A DNA stretch of 48,917 bases. Source: JAGMCF01 sp964398885. GTDB taxonomy: Bacteria > Cloacimonadota > Cloacimonadia > JGIOTU-2. The position numbers were made by a program, and so were the translations under genes. This document shows positions 33,657 through 42,029 of this stretch, in pieces (positions within the stretch are counted from its first letter, which is position 1; every line of letters begins with the position of its first letter). The notes under the pieces were generated by a model. It ran no database searches and was not told where the DNA came from. It saw only the letters and a program-made list of their open reading frames with translations. The stretch lies in NCBI GenBank assembly GCA_964398885.1, contig CAYNOU010000010.1, forward strand, positions 1 through 48,917. The letters are read 5' to 3'.

Positions 33657-36600
33657 ATGAACAAATTTTTAAGTCTCTTAAAAGATAAAATTGTAGTTTT
33701 TGATGGAGCAATGGGCACCAGCATTCAAACTATGAATCTGTGCCCAGATGACTTCTGGGGCAAAGAAGGATGTAATGAAATTTTGGTATTAAGTAGACCA
33801 AACATCATTAAAGAAATACATTCCTCTTTTTTAGAAGTTGGCTGTCAGGTAATAGAGACTAATACTTTTGGTGCGAATAAGGTAGTTTTGCAAGATTACA
33901 ATTTTGCCGAAAAAACTTATCAAATAAATAAAAGAGCTGCCGAGATTGCGAAAGAGGTTGCAAACGATTTTTCCTCATCCAATTTTCCCAGATTTGTCTC
34001 TGGTTCTGTCGGTCCTGGTAATAAACTTCCAACACTTGGACAAATAGATTTTGATACTTTAGCAAGAGCTTATCAAATACAAATTGAAGGGCTGATAGAT
34101 GGCAATGTGGATATAATTCAGATTGAAACTGCTCAGGATTTGCTCCAGATTAAAGCTGCACTTTTTGCCACTTTCAAGGTTTTTCAAAAGAGAAAACTGA
34201 AAATCCCAATAATCGTCCAGGTTACAATGGGAAAAAACGGCAAAATGTTGCTTGGCACGGATATGCTAACCGCCTTAACCGTGCTTGAACCATTAGATAT
34301 AGATGTAATTGGGCTTAACTGTGGAACAGGACCAAAGTCAATGAAAGAACATGTTAGAATTCTTTCCCATTATTCGCCAAAATATATCTCGGTTATTCCT
34401 AATGCTGGGTTGCCAGAAAATATAAATGGTAAGATAGTTTATAATCTATTGCCAGAAGAATTCTCTAATACACTTGCTCATTATGTGAAGGATTTTGGAG
34501 TAAATATAGTTGGTGGCTGTTGTGGAACTACTCCTAATCACTTGAAAGCATTGGTAGATGCTGTTAAAGACACTTTTCCAATAAAGAGGACTTTTCAACT
34601 CGAACCATCCGCTGCCTCTCTTTATGACATACAGAATTTCTCAGTTTCTCCTAAGCCTTTGATTATCGGAGAAAGGACCAATGCAAATGGCAGCAAGGGA
34701 TTTAGAGAATTTCTTAAGAATGAAGATTGGGATAAGATGGTTGAAATGGCTTTGGACCAGCAAAGAGAAGGTGCTCATCTTTTGGATGTATCCACTGCTT
34801 ATGTAGGACGAGATGAAAAAACGGATATGTCCCGGCTTATCTTCCGTCTAAATAAAGAGATTGAAATCCCGCTGATGATTGATACTACAGATATTACTGT
34901 GATGGAAGAAACACTGAAAAGAATCGGCGGCAAAGCAATTATCAATTCAGTAAATTTTGAAGATGGTGAGGATAAGGTCAAAACAGTAATTTCTTTATGT
35001 AAGGATTTTGGAGCAGCTTTGGTATGTCTTGCTATTGATGAAGATGGAATGGCATTTTCAGTGAACAAGAAGGTTGAAATAGCCAGACGGTTTTATGATT
35101 TGGCAATAAATTGTGGAATGAGTCCATCCAATCTATTTTTTGATACGCTTACATTCTCACTGGGAACGGGAGACAGACAATATTTTAATGCTGCTAAGAA
35201 TTCCCTTGCAGCTATACACCAGATAAGAAATGAGTTTCCCAGGATGTTTACCATTTTAGGGATAAGTAATGTTTCGTTTGGATTAAATGGAAAACTCCGT
35301 AAAGTACTTAACTCTGTTTTTCTTCACTATGCTATTGAGTCTGGGCTTGATGCTGCCATTCTTCATGCTGGAAACATTATTCCACTTCATCAAATTTCTC
35401 AAAATGAAAGAAAATTCTGTAAAGATCTGATTTTTAACAGTCGTAAACCTGACTACGATCCTTTAACAGGGCTTATTGAATTATTTAGAGAAAAAGTTGG
35501 TAAGGAAAAGAAAAAACGAGAAATTCGCACCCTTTGCATAGAAGAACTCTTACCAAATCAAGTCATCAATGGGACAAAATATAATCTGGAGAAAACTCTT
35601 GATGAAGCATTAAAGAAATATAAACCGATTGAGATTATCAACCGCTTTCTCTTAAAAGGGATGGAAAAGGTAGGAGAATTGTTTGATTCTGGTGAGATGC
35701 AGTTGCCTTTTGTCCTAAAATCCGCAGAAGTAATGAAAACAGCAGTAAACTATCTTGAAAAATATATGCCCAAGGCAGAAATGAAATATAAGGGCTCAAT
35801 AATTTTGGCAACCGTGAAAGGAGATGTACACGACATTGGAAAAAATTTAGCAGGAATTATTTTAAGCAACAATGGCATTAGAGTAATTGATTTAGGTGTA
35901 AAGCAAACAGCGGATAATATCATTCAAGCTATTAGAAAGTTTAATCCAGATTGTGTTGGACTTAGTGGATTGCTGGTAAAGTCAACTATGGTAATGAAAG
36001 AAGATCTGGAGATATTTAACGAGGGAAATCTATCTATACCTTTTATTTGTGGTGGAGCTGCTTTATCTAAACAGTATGTAAAGACACAATTAAACACTTT
36101 GTACCAAGGTGATGTGTATTATGCTGCAGATGCTTTTGATGGGCTAAAAATTATGCAGAACTTAATAAAGGAGAAGAGGAAACTATTAGAATCTACAGAG
36201 AAATCAGATACTACTATCATTAAAGCAAAAGCGGTAAAAGAAAAAATTCGCGTTTATTCGCGTCCATTCGCGGTTAGTAAATCTATACTGACACAAGCCA
36301 CCATTCCTGAACCTCCATTCTGGGGAACAAAGATAATTAAGGATATTTCACTTTCACAAATTTTTCCCTGCATAAATAAAAAATCTCTTTATTTTAAGCA
36401 ATGGCAGTTGAAAATAAAACCAGATAAGCCGGAGGCTTGCATATGGGAATTTGGTGATTCTATTCTGAAAAAAATGAAAGCACAAGCCATAGCCGAGTCA
36501 ATTATTCAGCCCAAAGTAGTGTATGGATATTTCCCTTGTCTGGCAACAGAAAACGCCTTAATTATTTTTGACCCTAAGGTAAATAAGGAAAGATTAAAAT

Positions 36601-37091
36601 TTTATTTTCCTCGTCAAAAAAATAAACTATACTTATCCATAACTAATTATTTTAGAAAATATACTCCTGATGAGATTGAGAAGGATGTGGTTGCCATAAT
36701 ATTGGTAACTATAGGGAAGGAGGCTTCCGAAAAGAGTAAACTTCTTTTAGAAAATAATTCCTATGCAAATTATTTATACTGGCATGGATTTTCTGTTGTG
36801 GTGGCAGAAGCATTAGCAGAATATTGGCATAAGAGAATTAGAGAGGAGTTGCAGATTGATAAGGCAGATTCGCCAGAGATAGAAGGCTTATTTAGAAAAG
36901 AATATCAAGGTGCCCGCTATAGTCTTGGGTATCCCTCTTGCCCAGATATTGAGCAACAAATAAAAATATTTAAGCTCCTTAAGCCTGAAAGAATTGATGT
37001 TACACTATCCGAAACTTTTCAATTGATACCGGAGCAATCTATAAGTGCTATTATTGTACATCATCCAGAGGCAAAGTATTTTGCAATTTGA
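33657..37091 (+). CDS. metH: Cobalamin-dependent methionine synthase (MetH)
   Basis: 1144 residues with all four MetH modules. The homocysteine-binding barrel (about 1-310) has zinc ligands Cys222 (GLNCGTGP) and Cys288-Cys289 (GGCCGT). The folate-binding barrel (about 325-590) includes IGERTNANGS. The B12 cap and Rossmann domain (about 620-860) has the cobalt-ligating His in GDVHDIGKN near 725. The C-terminal reactivation domain (about 890-1144) has RYSLGYPSCPD, which binds AdoMet. The linker between the last two modules (about 864-874) is encoded by a dispersed repeat (36247-36278). It is slightly shorter than the E. coli enzyme of about 1227 residues. Confidence 0.95.
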   Translation: MNKFLSLLKDKIVVFDGAMGTSIQTMNLCPDDFWGKEGCNEILVLSRPNIIKEIHSSFLEVGCQVIETNTFGANKVVLQDYNFAEKTYQINKRAAEIAKEVANDFSSSNFPRFVSGSVGPGNKLPTLGQIDFDTLARAYQIQIEGLIDGNVDIIQIETAQDLLQIKAALFATFKVFQKRKLKIPIIVQVTMGKNGKMLLGTDMLTALTVLEPLDIDVIGLNCGTGPKSMKEHVRILSHYSPKYISVIPNAGLPENINGKIVYNLLPEEFSNTLAHYVKDFGVNIVGGCCGTTPNHLKALVDAVKDTFPIKRTFQLEPSAASLYDIQNFSVSPKPLIIGERTNANGSKGFREFLKNEDWDKMVEMALDQQREGAHLLDVSTAYVGRDEKTDMSRLIFRLNKEIEIPLMIDTTDITVMEETLKRIGGKAIINSVNFEDGEDKVKTVISLCKDFGAALVCLAIDEDGMAFSVNKKVEIARRFYDLAINCGMSPSNLFFDTLTFSLGTGDRQYFNAAKNSLAAIHQIRNEFPRMFTILGISNVSFGLNGKLRKVLNSVFLHYAIESGLDAAILHAGNIIPLHQISQNERKFCKDLIFNSRKPDYDPLTGLIELFREKVGKEKKKREIRTLCIEELLPNQVINGTKYNLEKTLDEALKKYKPIEIINRFLLKGMEKVGELFDSGEMQLPFVLKSAEVMKTAVNYLEKYMPKAEMKYKGSIILATVKGDVHDIGKNLAGIILSNNGIRVIDLGVKQTADNIIQAIRKFNPDCVGLSGLLVKSTMVMKEDLEIFNEGNLSIPFICGGAALSKQYVKTQLNTLYQGDVYYAADAFDGLKIMQNLIKEKRKLLESTEKSDTTIIKAKAVKEKIRVYSRPFAVSKSILTQATIPEPPFWGTKIIKDISLSQIFPCINKKSLYFKQWQLKIKPDKPEACIWEFGDSILKKMKAQAIAESIIQPKVVYGYFPCLATENALIIFDPKVNKERLKFYFPRQKNKLYLSITNYFRKYTPDEIEKDVVAIILVTIGKEASEKSKLLLENNSYANYLYWHGFSVVVAEALAEYWHKRIREELQIDKADSPEIEGLFRKEYQGARYSLGYPSCPDIEQQIKIFKLLKPERIDVTLSETFQLIPEQSISAIIVHHPEAKYFAI
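36247..36278. repeat. Dispersed repeat inside the metH linker
   Basis: Two tandem ATTCGCGT units followed by CCATTCGCGGTTA. This is the same repeat type as the ATTCATGTCCATTCGTGGTT sequence beside tRNA-Ser(GGA). It is in frame and adds a basic linker segment (RVYSRPFAVSK) between the B12 and activation domains. Confidence 0.65.
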
Positions 37092-37164
37092 ATCTATACA
37101 ATATTTCACAGGTTTGGTTGGCAGAAAGTGATTTTTCAGTGTTTATTTAATAATCTGCCATCTT

Positions 37165-37204
37165 GTTCCCAACGTCTTCCCCAATTGAATTGGGGATTGG
37201 GAAC
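37165..37204. repeat. Nested hairpin after metH
   Basis: Outer arms GTTCCCAA (37165-37172) and TTGGGAAC (37197-37204); inner arms CCCCAATT (37179-37186) and AATTGGGG (37188-37195). It lies just before the terminator-like hairpin at 37218. Confidence 0.7.
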
Positions 37205-37217
37205 GTATATTTTAATT

Positions 37218-37236
37218 AACCCGAGTCGGGTTTTAT
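37218..37236 (+). terminator. Probable Rho-independent terminator of metH
   Basis: AACCCGA-G-TCGGGTT (37218-37232) is followed by TTTATTT on the plus strand. It sits between metH and the convergent DUF89 gene. The same stem is used at 48412-48428. Confidence 0.6.
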
Positions 37237-38135
37237 TTAATCCCTTTCAAAATAATATCGCCTACAGAAACATTTCCGCCAGAGGTGTGAGCCAGAGGCT
37301 CATCAGCCTCGGGTTGAGATCCGCCATTGGCGGACAAATCCCTGGCAATAACCGGGCATTTTGCCTTTAGTAGGAAAAATATATCCTTCTTCTCATCAGA
37401 TAAAGCTTCATAATTTCCCTGACCTTTACTGATTATAAAATTAGAATTTTCATATATTTTTAAAAACTCATTACTACAAGTATTTAATACAAGACCTGGC
37501 GCATCAGTGCCGGAAGAAACAATAGTTGCTACCTTATCTATTCCGGAATCAATTGTGTCCTGATAAGTTACATCATTTATTACTGGGATTTCTCTTACAA
37601 CATAGATTGTCGGCTTCTTCAATTGCTCTATCAGTATTTTATCAAATACACTTTCTCCGGCATTGTCTCCAATGTATAAAACTTTGTCTGCTTTTTGTAA
37701 ATGGCTCTCAAACATCTTGTAATGGTTTATAGCAAAGGGGCTTTTAATAACACCATCAAACTCTTTTTCAATATCATAATCAGTGTTTATGGCAAAATCA
37801 ATGGCATTCCCTGCAATTGCTACTTTAATAGCAGTTAACAGTGGCTGTGAGGAATTATGGACAATCTTTTGGAAACAAGGATATAATCTGAGAGCCTCTT
37901 CAATATTTTTATGTTTCAATTTAGCATAAGGGTCAGATTTTCCAGTAAGCATACGAATCTTTCCGTAAATTATTTTCCCAAATTCTGGAGGCGTGCTTTC
38001 TAAGGGCATTTGATTAATTAATAATCCAATTTCACTTAATAACCTTTTTGTTTTTGAGTCGTTAATATTAGTAACCCTTGCAGCTCTAAGTGCTTGTTCC
38101 AAAAAACAAGGAATGCACTCAAGATAGGTTTTCAT
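37233..38135 (-). CDS. DUF89/ARMT1-like phosphatase with repeat-encoded insertion
   Basis: 300 residues. The N-terminal Cys pair (ECIPCF) and the metal-binding GDNAGESVFD segment mark the DUF89 family, metal-dependent damage-control phosphatases of sugar or cofactor phosphates. The C-terminal KGQGNYEAL and LLKAKCPVIARDL segments also fit. A segment of about 20 residues directly after this (NGGSQPEADEPLAHTSGG) is foreign to the family and is encoded by a 60-nt palindromic repeat (37275-37334). The frame then returns to a normal VGDIILK end. The gene is the last in a minus-strand run that includes the ether-lipid genes. Confidence 0.8.
   Translation of the reverse strand: MKTYLECIPCFLEQALRAARVTNINDSKTKRLLSEIGLLINQMPLESTPPEFGKIIYGKIRMLTGKSDPYAKLKHKNIEEALRLYPCFQKIVHNSSQPLLTAIKVAIAGNAIDFAINTDYDIEKEFDGVIKSPFAINHYKMFESHLQKADKVLYIGDNAGESVFDKILIEQLKKPTIYVVREIPVINDVTYQDTIDSGIDKVATIVSSGTDAPGLVLNTCSNEFLKIYENSNFIISKGQGNYEALSDEKKDIFFLLKAKCPVIARDLSANGGSQPEADEPLAHTSGGNVSVGDIILKGIK
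37275..37334. repeat. 60-nt palindromic element inserted in frame in the DUF89 gene
   Basis: It is bounded by TCCGCCA (37275-37281) and TGGCGGA (37328-37334), with an inner GAGGCT-CATC-AGCCTC hairpin (37295-37310) and TCCGCCA-T-TGGCGGA at the right end. Its length of 60 preserves the reading frame and adds 20 residues. Confidence 0.78.
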
Positions 38136-38239
38136 GATATGAGCTGTCCCTCCAAAATGAATGGCGGACAGGCAGGGACCATATCTTCAAGGCGTAGTTT
38201 TAATGAAGCCTGATCCCTGACAGTGATTGACAGTGACTT

Positions 38240-38263
38240 GTGTCATGGTATGGACCATGACAC
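38240..38263. repeat. Perfect 10-bp hairpin between the PHP and DUF89 genes
   Basis: GTGTCATGGT, loop ATGG, ACCATGACAC. It lies in a 156-nt spacer that also has a CAGGGA/TCCCTG pair and ATGGCGGACAGGCAGG repeat sequence. No U-tract follows in either direction, so it is listed as a repeat rather than a terminator. Confidence 0.6.
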
Positions 38264-38291
38264 CTCAGTTTAACGAGAGATAAAATTGGGA

Positions 38292-39083
38292 CTAAGTTCT
38301 AAAAAAGTCTCTTATTTTTTCTATAAAGGTTTTTTTCGGTTTCTCTTCAAAATATCCTTCAACCATACTTTCAACAGGTTCATTATGAATAACTCTTCCT
38401 GGATTTTCTTCTAAAAGCAGCTTGGCTAAGTCTTCTGTATAATTCTCTGATAAGTATTCATAGGCTTCTTTTAGCATAATAGGTCGTTTATTTAGATGAT
38501 GGACATCAGATGCGATAAAATGGACACACCCAGTTTGTAAAATCCTATGGGCAAGTTTTTGAACATTTTCACCATAATTACCAAAAAAGCTTCCGCTATT
38601 CAACTGTATAAGAATTCCGCGGTTAGCAATATTAATCAGACGATTGAAATCGTTTAAAAATGGTGTAAAACGTTCAGCATGAGCGAGAATTGGAACATAT
38701 CCTGCTACCTGAAATTGATATAATGTCTCTTCAAAATTGTCAGGAAATCTTTGTAGGTCAGATTCTATCAAAATATACTTGCTTCCAGCTAAGCTCAACT
38801 CTTCTTGTTTTGTTTTCTCAATAACATTTGGTTCGTAATAAAGCTCTGCACCTTTGTATACTTTGATTGGTAACTTGTTTGCAATTATTTCTGTTTTTAG
38901 TTGTTCTATTTTTTCATCTATGATTTTTTTAGTATTATTATAAACACCAGTGATTATATGAGGAGTGGCAATTACTTCAGTAACCTTATTATTTATTAGT
39001 TCACGAATTATTGCTAAACTTTCCTCAATGTTTTTAGCGCCGTCGTCTATACCTGGTAAGATATGAGTATGTATGTCTATCAA
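38292..39083 (-). CDS. PHP-fold phosphatase (CpsB/YwqE-like)
   Basis: 263 residues from the TTG at 39083. That start gives the classic 4-nt TTGA overlap with the GGGP synthase stop and has GGGAG 8 nt upstream; a TTG at 39098 would add five residues. The metal-site motif DIHTHILPGIDDGA is at the N-terminus, with later HAERF and SDVHH motifs. This matches the PHP-type phosphotyrosine phosphatases such as CpsB, which usually act in polysaccharide control. No capsule genes are nearby. Translational coupling to GGGP synthase raises the alternative that it dephosphorylates a lipid or another metabolite; that is speculation. Confidence 0.83.
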   Translation of the reverse strand: MIDIHTHILPGIDDGAKNIEESLAIIRELINNKVTEVIATPHIITGVYNNTKKIIDEKIEQLKTEIIANKLPIKVYKGAELYYEPNVIEKTKQEELSLAGSKYILIESDLQRFPDNFEETLYQFQVAGYVPILAHAERFTPFLNDFNRLINIANRGILIQLNSGSFFGNYGENVQKLAHRILQTGCVHFIASDVHHLNKRPIMLKEAYEYLSENYTEDLAKLLLEENPGRVIHNEPVESMVEGYFEEKPKKTFIEKIRDFFRT

Positions 39084-39841
39084 TTTTTCTTCTCCCAATG
39101 GATTGCATGGGCAAATTTTTTAATTAAATCTTTGTCATTATTATCTTCTATTGCAGAACCAATAACGACAAAATCTGCACCAGCCTCCACCTTTTCTTTT
39201 GCTTGCTCTGAGGTTTTTATTCCTCCGCCAACAATCAGAGGTATGTTGATATTATTTTTTACATTTCTTATCATTTCAGTGGGGACAGATATTTTTGCCC
39301 CACTACCTGCATCCATAAATACTAATTTCATACCCAAATACTGAGCTGCTAAAGCATGTGCAATGCCAATATCACATTTATTTCTGGGTATAGGAACACT
39401 GTTGCTCATATATTGTACAGAAGTCAGAGAGCCGGATTCAATGAGCATATAACCAGTAGGAATTGTTTCAATTCCTAATTTTTTTATCAAGGGGGCAGCT
39501 TTTACCTGGTCGCCTATTAATAATTGTGGGTTTCTGCTACTTACCATACTCATAAACAGAATTGCATCAGCATAGGCCGAGCACACATTGAAAATTCCTG
39601 GAAATATTATAATTGGCATTTTTACGGCTTGTTTGATAGCTTTTATAGTAGGGCTAAAATTATCTTCCAACATAATACTGCCGCCTACCAGAATGGCATC
39701 TACGCCAGAAGAGGCACATTTAACTGCTAATTCTACCACTTTTTCTGGTTCCTGTTTGTCAGGGTCTATTAAACATAAAAAGCCAGCTCCTTTGGTGTTG
39801 ATGGTTTTTAGCAAAAAATCATAAACTATCCCTTTATTCAT
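39080..39841 (-). CDS. Geranylgeranylglyceryl phosphate synthase family (GGGPS/PcrB)
   Basis: A 253-residue TIM barrel. The family motifs are in order: CLIDPDKQ, ILVGGS, IIFPG, LFMSMVSSRNPQLLIG, a GYMLIESG segment, FMDAGSGA and VGGGIKTSEQA, the last two forming the phosphate-binding site. GGGPS joins sn-glycerol-1-phosphate to geranylgeranyl-PP by an ether bond, the first committed step of archaeal lipids. The longer form and the SRNP motif fit the group II enzymes also found in Bacteroidetes and relatives. AAGGAG lies upstream of the ATG. The neighbouring UbiA and prenyl synthase genes supply the next and previous steps. Chain-length preference cannot be read with certainty. Confidence 0.9.
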   Translation of the reverse strand: MNKGIVYDFLLKTINTKGAGFLCLIDPDKQEPEKVVELAVKCASSGVDAILVGGSIMLEDNFSPTIKAIKQAVKMPIIIFPGIFNVCSAYADAILFMSMVSSRNPQLLIGDQVKAAPLIKKLGIETIPTGYMLIESGSLTSVQYMSNSVPIPRNKCDIGIAHALAAQYLGMKLVFMDAGSGAKISVPTEMIRNVKNNINIPLIVGGGIKTSEQAKEKVEAGADFVVIGSAIEDNNDKDLIKKFAHAIHWEKKN

Positions 39842-39887
39842 TTGAAAACTCCTTGCTTCACCGTAGCCTGTCCACGCTCCGTCGCTC

Positions 39888-39902
39888 CCCGATTAAATCG
39901 GG
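39888..39902. repeat. Palindrome CCCGAT-TAA-ATCGGG
   Basis: A member of the dispersed family, in the 120-nt spacer between UbiA and GGGPS. An AACGAG/CTCGTT hairpin follows at about 39918-39939. Confidence 0.65.
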
Positions 39903-39961
39903 ATGGAAGGTGGGGAGAACGAGCTAAGAACCTCGTTCTACATTTACGGGCAGACACTAAG

Positions 39962-40792
39962 TCATTGTCCGACCCAAAGTAAAGCTAAGCATAGCATCAT
40001 ATCTATTTTCATAAGCTTTTCGGAAGTTCCTGCAACTTTTTTACTCATTTTCAAAAATAGAATTAATAAATTTACCAGAAGATAAGCATCGCACAAAACA
40101 ATTATCAGAATAAAAATAGGGAATTCATAAAACTTATGAAATCCCAATACTGTCAAGATAGTAAGAAATACCCAAGATAGGAATAACAGGACAAGCGTGC
40201 TCTTCTCACCATATATAATGGGAACAGTTTGAGCGCCAATCATCTTATCTCCTTCAATATCTTCTAAATCCTTTACCAGTTCTCTTATTATGGTATATAA
40301 AAATGCACAGCCAAACACGAAGAATGAATTCCCAACATTATTGTTTGCAAAACCACCATAGATGAAGGTTGAACCAGTAACAAAAGCAACCAGAATATTT
40401 CCGAGGAATTCCAGCTTCTTTCCTTTATAAGCATAAAGATAAAGTAAAAATGAGTTACCAATCGCAAGCAGAATTATCCAGGGATTTTTAATGCAGATAC
40501 TGATAACAATTCCACCAGTAAATAACAAAAAAGCATATCGTTTGGCATTTAAAGGTGAAATTATGCCACTGGGAATTGGCCTTTCTGGTCTGTTGATTTT
40601 GTCAATATCTCTATCAAAAAAGTCATTTATCACATATCCACCACCGGCAATTAGAGCAGCCGACAATGAAGCTAAATACGGAATAAATTGATGTATGCCT
40701 TTGGCAAACCAGAAAGCACCAAAAAGAACGGATAGGATAACAAAGAGAAAATTGAAAGGACGAATAATTTTAATATATGAAATGAATTTCAT
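39962..40792 (-). CDS. UbiA-family prenyltransferase (DGGGP synthase-like)
   Basis: A 276-residue integral membrane protein with about eight to nine helices. The first Asp-rich motif, NDFFDRDIDKINRPERPIPSG (from residue 56), binds the prenyl diphosphate through Mg. The second is ELVKDLEDIEGDK. The compact size and location directly between GGPP synthase and GGGPS genes point to (S)-2,3-di-O-geranylgeranylglyceryl phosphate synthase, which adds the second ether chain. Other UbiA enzymes (menaquinone, heme, chlorophyll-type) have similar motifs, so the specific activity rests on context. Confidence 0.82.
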   Translation of the reverse strand: MKFISYIKIIRPFNFLFVILSVLFGAFWFAKGIHQFIPYLASLSAALIAGGGYVINDFFDRDIDKINRPERPIPSGIISPLNAKRYAFLLFTGGIVISICIKNPWIILLAIGNSFLLYLYAYKGKKLEFLGNILVAFVTGSTFIYGGFANNNVGNSFFVFGCAFLYTIIRELVKDLEDIEGDKMIGAQTVPIIYGEKSTLVLLFLSWVFLTILTVLGFHKFYEFPIFILIIVLCDAYLLVNLLILFLKMSKKVAGTSEKLMKIDMMLCLALLWVGQ

Positions 40793-40835
40793 TAGAAATT
40801 AGGTATTTGTAATTTGTAATTGCAACGAAGTTGCA

Positions 40836-41723
40836 TCATGGCACTCTATCTCTTATTGTTTCCAGAAATTCCATAAGTACCTGATTGTTTGGCATATATT
40901 TGATAATATTATGAGCGTCGTGGATAAGTTTCAGAGCTTGCTTTTTGGATTCTTCAATACCAAGCAAGAACGGGTATGTAACCCTTTCATTTCGCTGGTC
41001 TTCACCGGATTCTTTTCCCAGCAATTCATCTGCACCAACCTCATCCAGAATATCATCAATTACCTGATAAGCAAGTCCAATATTTAATGCAAAATCAGTA
41101 AGAGCATTAGTAACTTGCTTGGTAGCATTAGCCATCACACAAGCCATCTGCTCGGCAGCCCGTAGCAATGCGCCTGTCTTTTTTAAATGAATATCTCTAA
41201 GCACATGAAGTTTAACTCTTTTCTGCGCAGATGTCAAATCTACTACCTGACCACCTATCATACCACGAGTAGAAGCAGCATCAAGTAGTATTTCTAAGCA
41301 TTGCAAAGCTTTCTTGTGATTGTTGAGTTTTAGTATGGTCTCAAACGCTTTTGTAATCAGGGCATCTCCAGTTAGTATTGCTATAGCATTACCAAATTTT
41401 TTGTGACAACTGGGTTTTCCGCGCCGCTCATCAGCATTATCAATAAATGGAAGGTCATCATGGATTAATGATGCGGTATGAAGCATTTCAATGGCAGCTG
41501 CAAGAGGAAGCAATTTCTGGAGCGCTCTACTAGTATGGCGGTTAACTAACATCTCATAAGTCGCTATTAAGAGAATAGACCGAAGTCGTTTACCGCCTGC
41601 AAAAATAGAATACCTCATCGCCTTATGAATTTTCTGTGGATATGTATCTGCAGATGGAAGATACTTATCAAGAGCCTTATTTATAATTTTTCGTCTGCCT
41701 TCAAAATATTTTTCTAATAACAA
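40836..41723 (-). CDS. Trans-prenyl diphosphate synthase, probably GGPP-forming
   Basis: About 295 residues from the TTG at 41723, which follows AGGAGG closely; an upstream TTG at 41759 is possible. It is all-alpha, with GGKRLR, the first Asp-rich motif DDLPFIDNAD in the long bacterial form, and the second motif DDILDE. The fifth residue before the first motif is Ala (HTASLIHDD). E. coli farnesyl-PP synthase has Tyr there, and a small residue permits a longer product, so C20 geranylgeranyl-PP fits. It would feed the UbiA and GGGPS enzymes 43 nt and 0.9 kb downstream. Confidence 0.85.
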   Translation of the reverse strand: MLLEKYFEGRRKIINKALDKYLPSADTYPQKIHKAMRYSIFAGGKRLRSILLIATYEMLVNRHTSRALQKLLPLAAAIEMLHTASLIHDDLPFIDNADERRGKPSCHKKFGNAIAILTGDALITKAFETILKLNNHKKALQCLEILLDAASTRGMIGGQVVDLTSAQKRVKLHVLRDIHLKKTGALLRAAEQMACVMANATKQVTNALTDFALNIGLAYQVIDDILDEVGADELLGKESGEDQRNERVTYPFLLGIEESKKQALKLIHDAHNIIKYMPNNQVLMEFLETIRDRVP

Positions 41724-41876
41724 TCTTCCTCCTGTATTTTGCCCGAATTCTTTGAGCAATTAAAATTTTCTTTGGGCAAAAAAATCTTTTTCTGCTTTGT
41801 TGTCAATATTTTGAGTCTAAAATTTCTTTTGCTATGAAAGTATAATATTTCAAAATTATTTTATTTATGTTTTACA

Positions 41877-41995
41877 GCAGCGATACAGGATCCATATCAA
41901 TCTGCATCTTTATGTAACTCGGTATTTTTACATTTTGCTGAAACCAATCAATAAACTTTCTGGCAGTATTTCTGTTTTTTGCTTTCCGCTAAGCC
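41877..41995 (-). pseudogene. Duplicated 3' fragment of priA
   Basis: Positions 41877-41958 are identical to 43171-43252 except at one site; similarity then fades through about 41995. Read on the minus strand it encodes the last 39 or so codons of PriA, ending DMDPVSLL and stop (intact gene: DMDPVSLQ). The fragment and the intact 3' end are direct repeats that enclose the MNT/HEPN pair. The other part of the 270-nt spacer 41760-42029 is AT-rich with nothing recognised. Confidence 0.9.
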
Positions 41996-42029
41996 ATTTA
42001 TGTGAATTTTAGAATATATAAGAAAATTT

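Noticed and set aside
37128..37370. Plus-strand frames over the metH-DUF89 junction
   Set aside because: They run antisense to DUF89 and through terminator and palindrome sequence; no protein features are seen.
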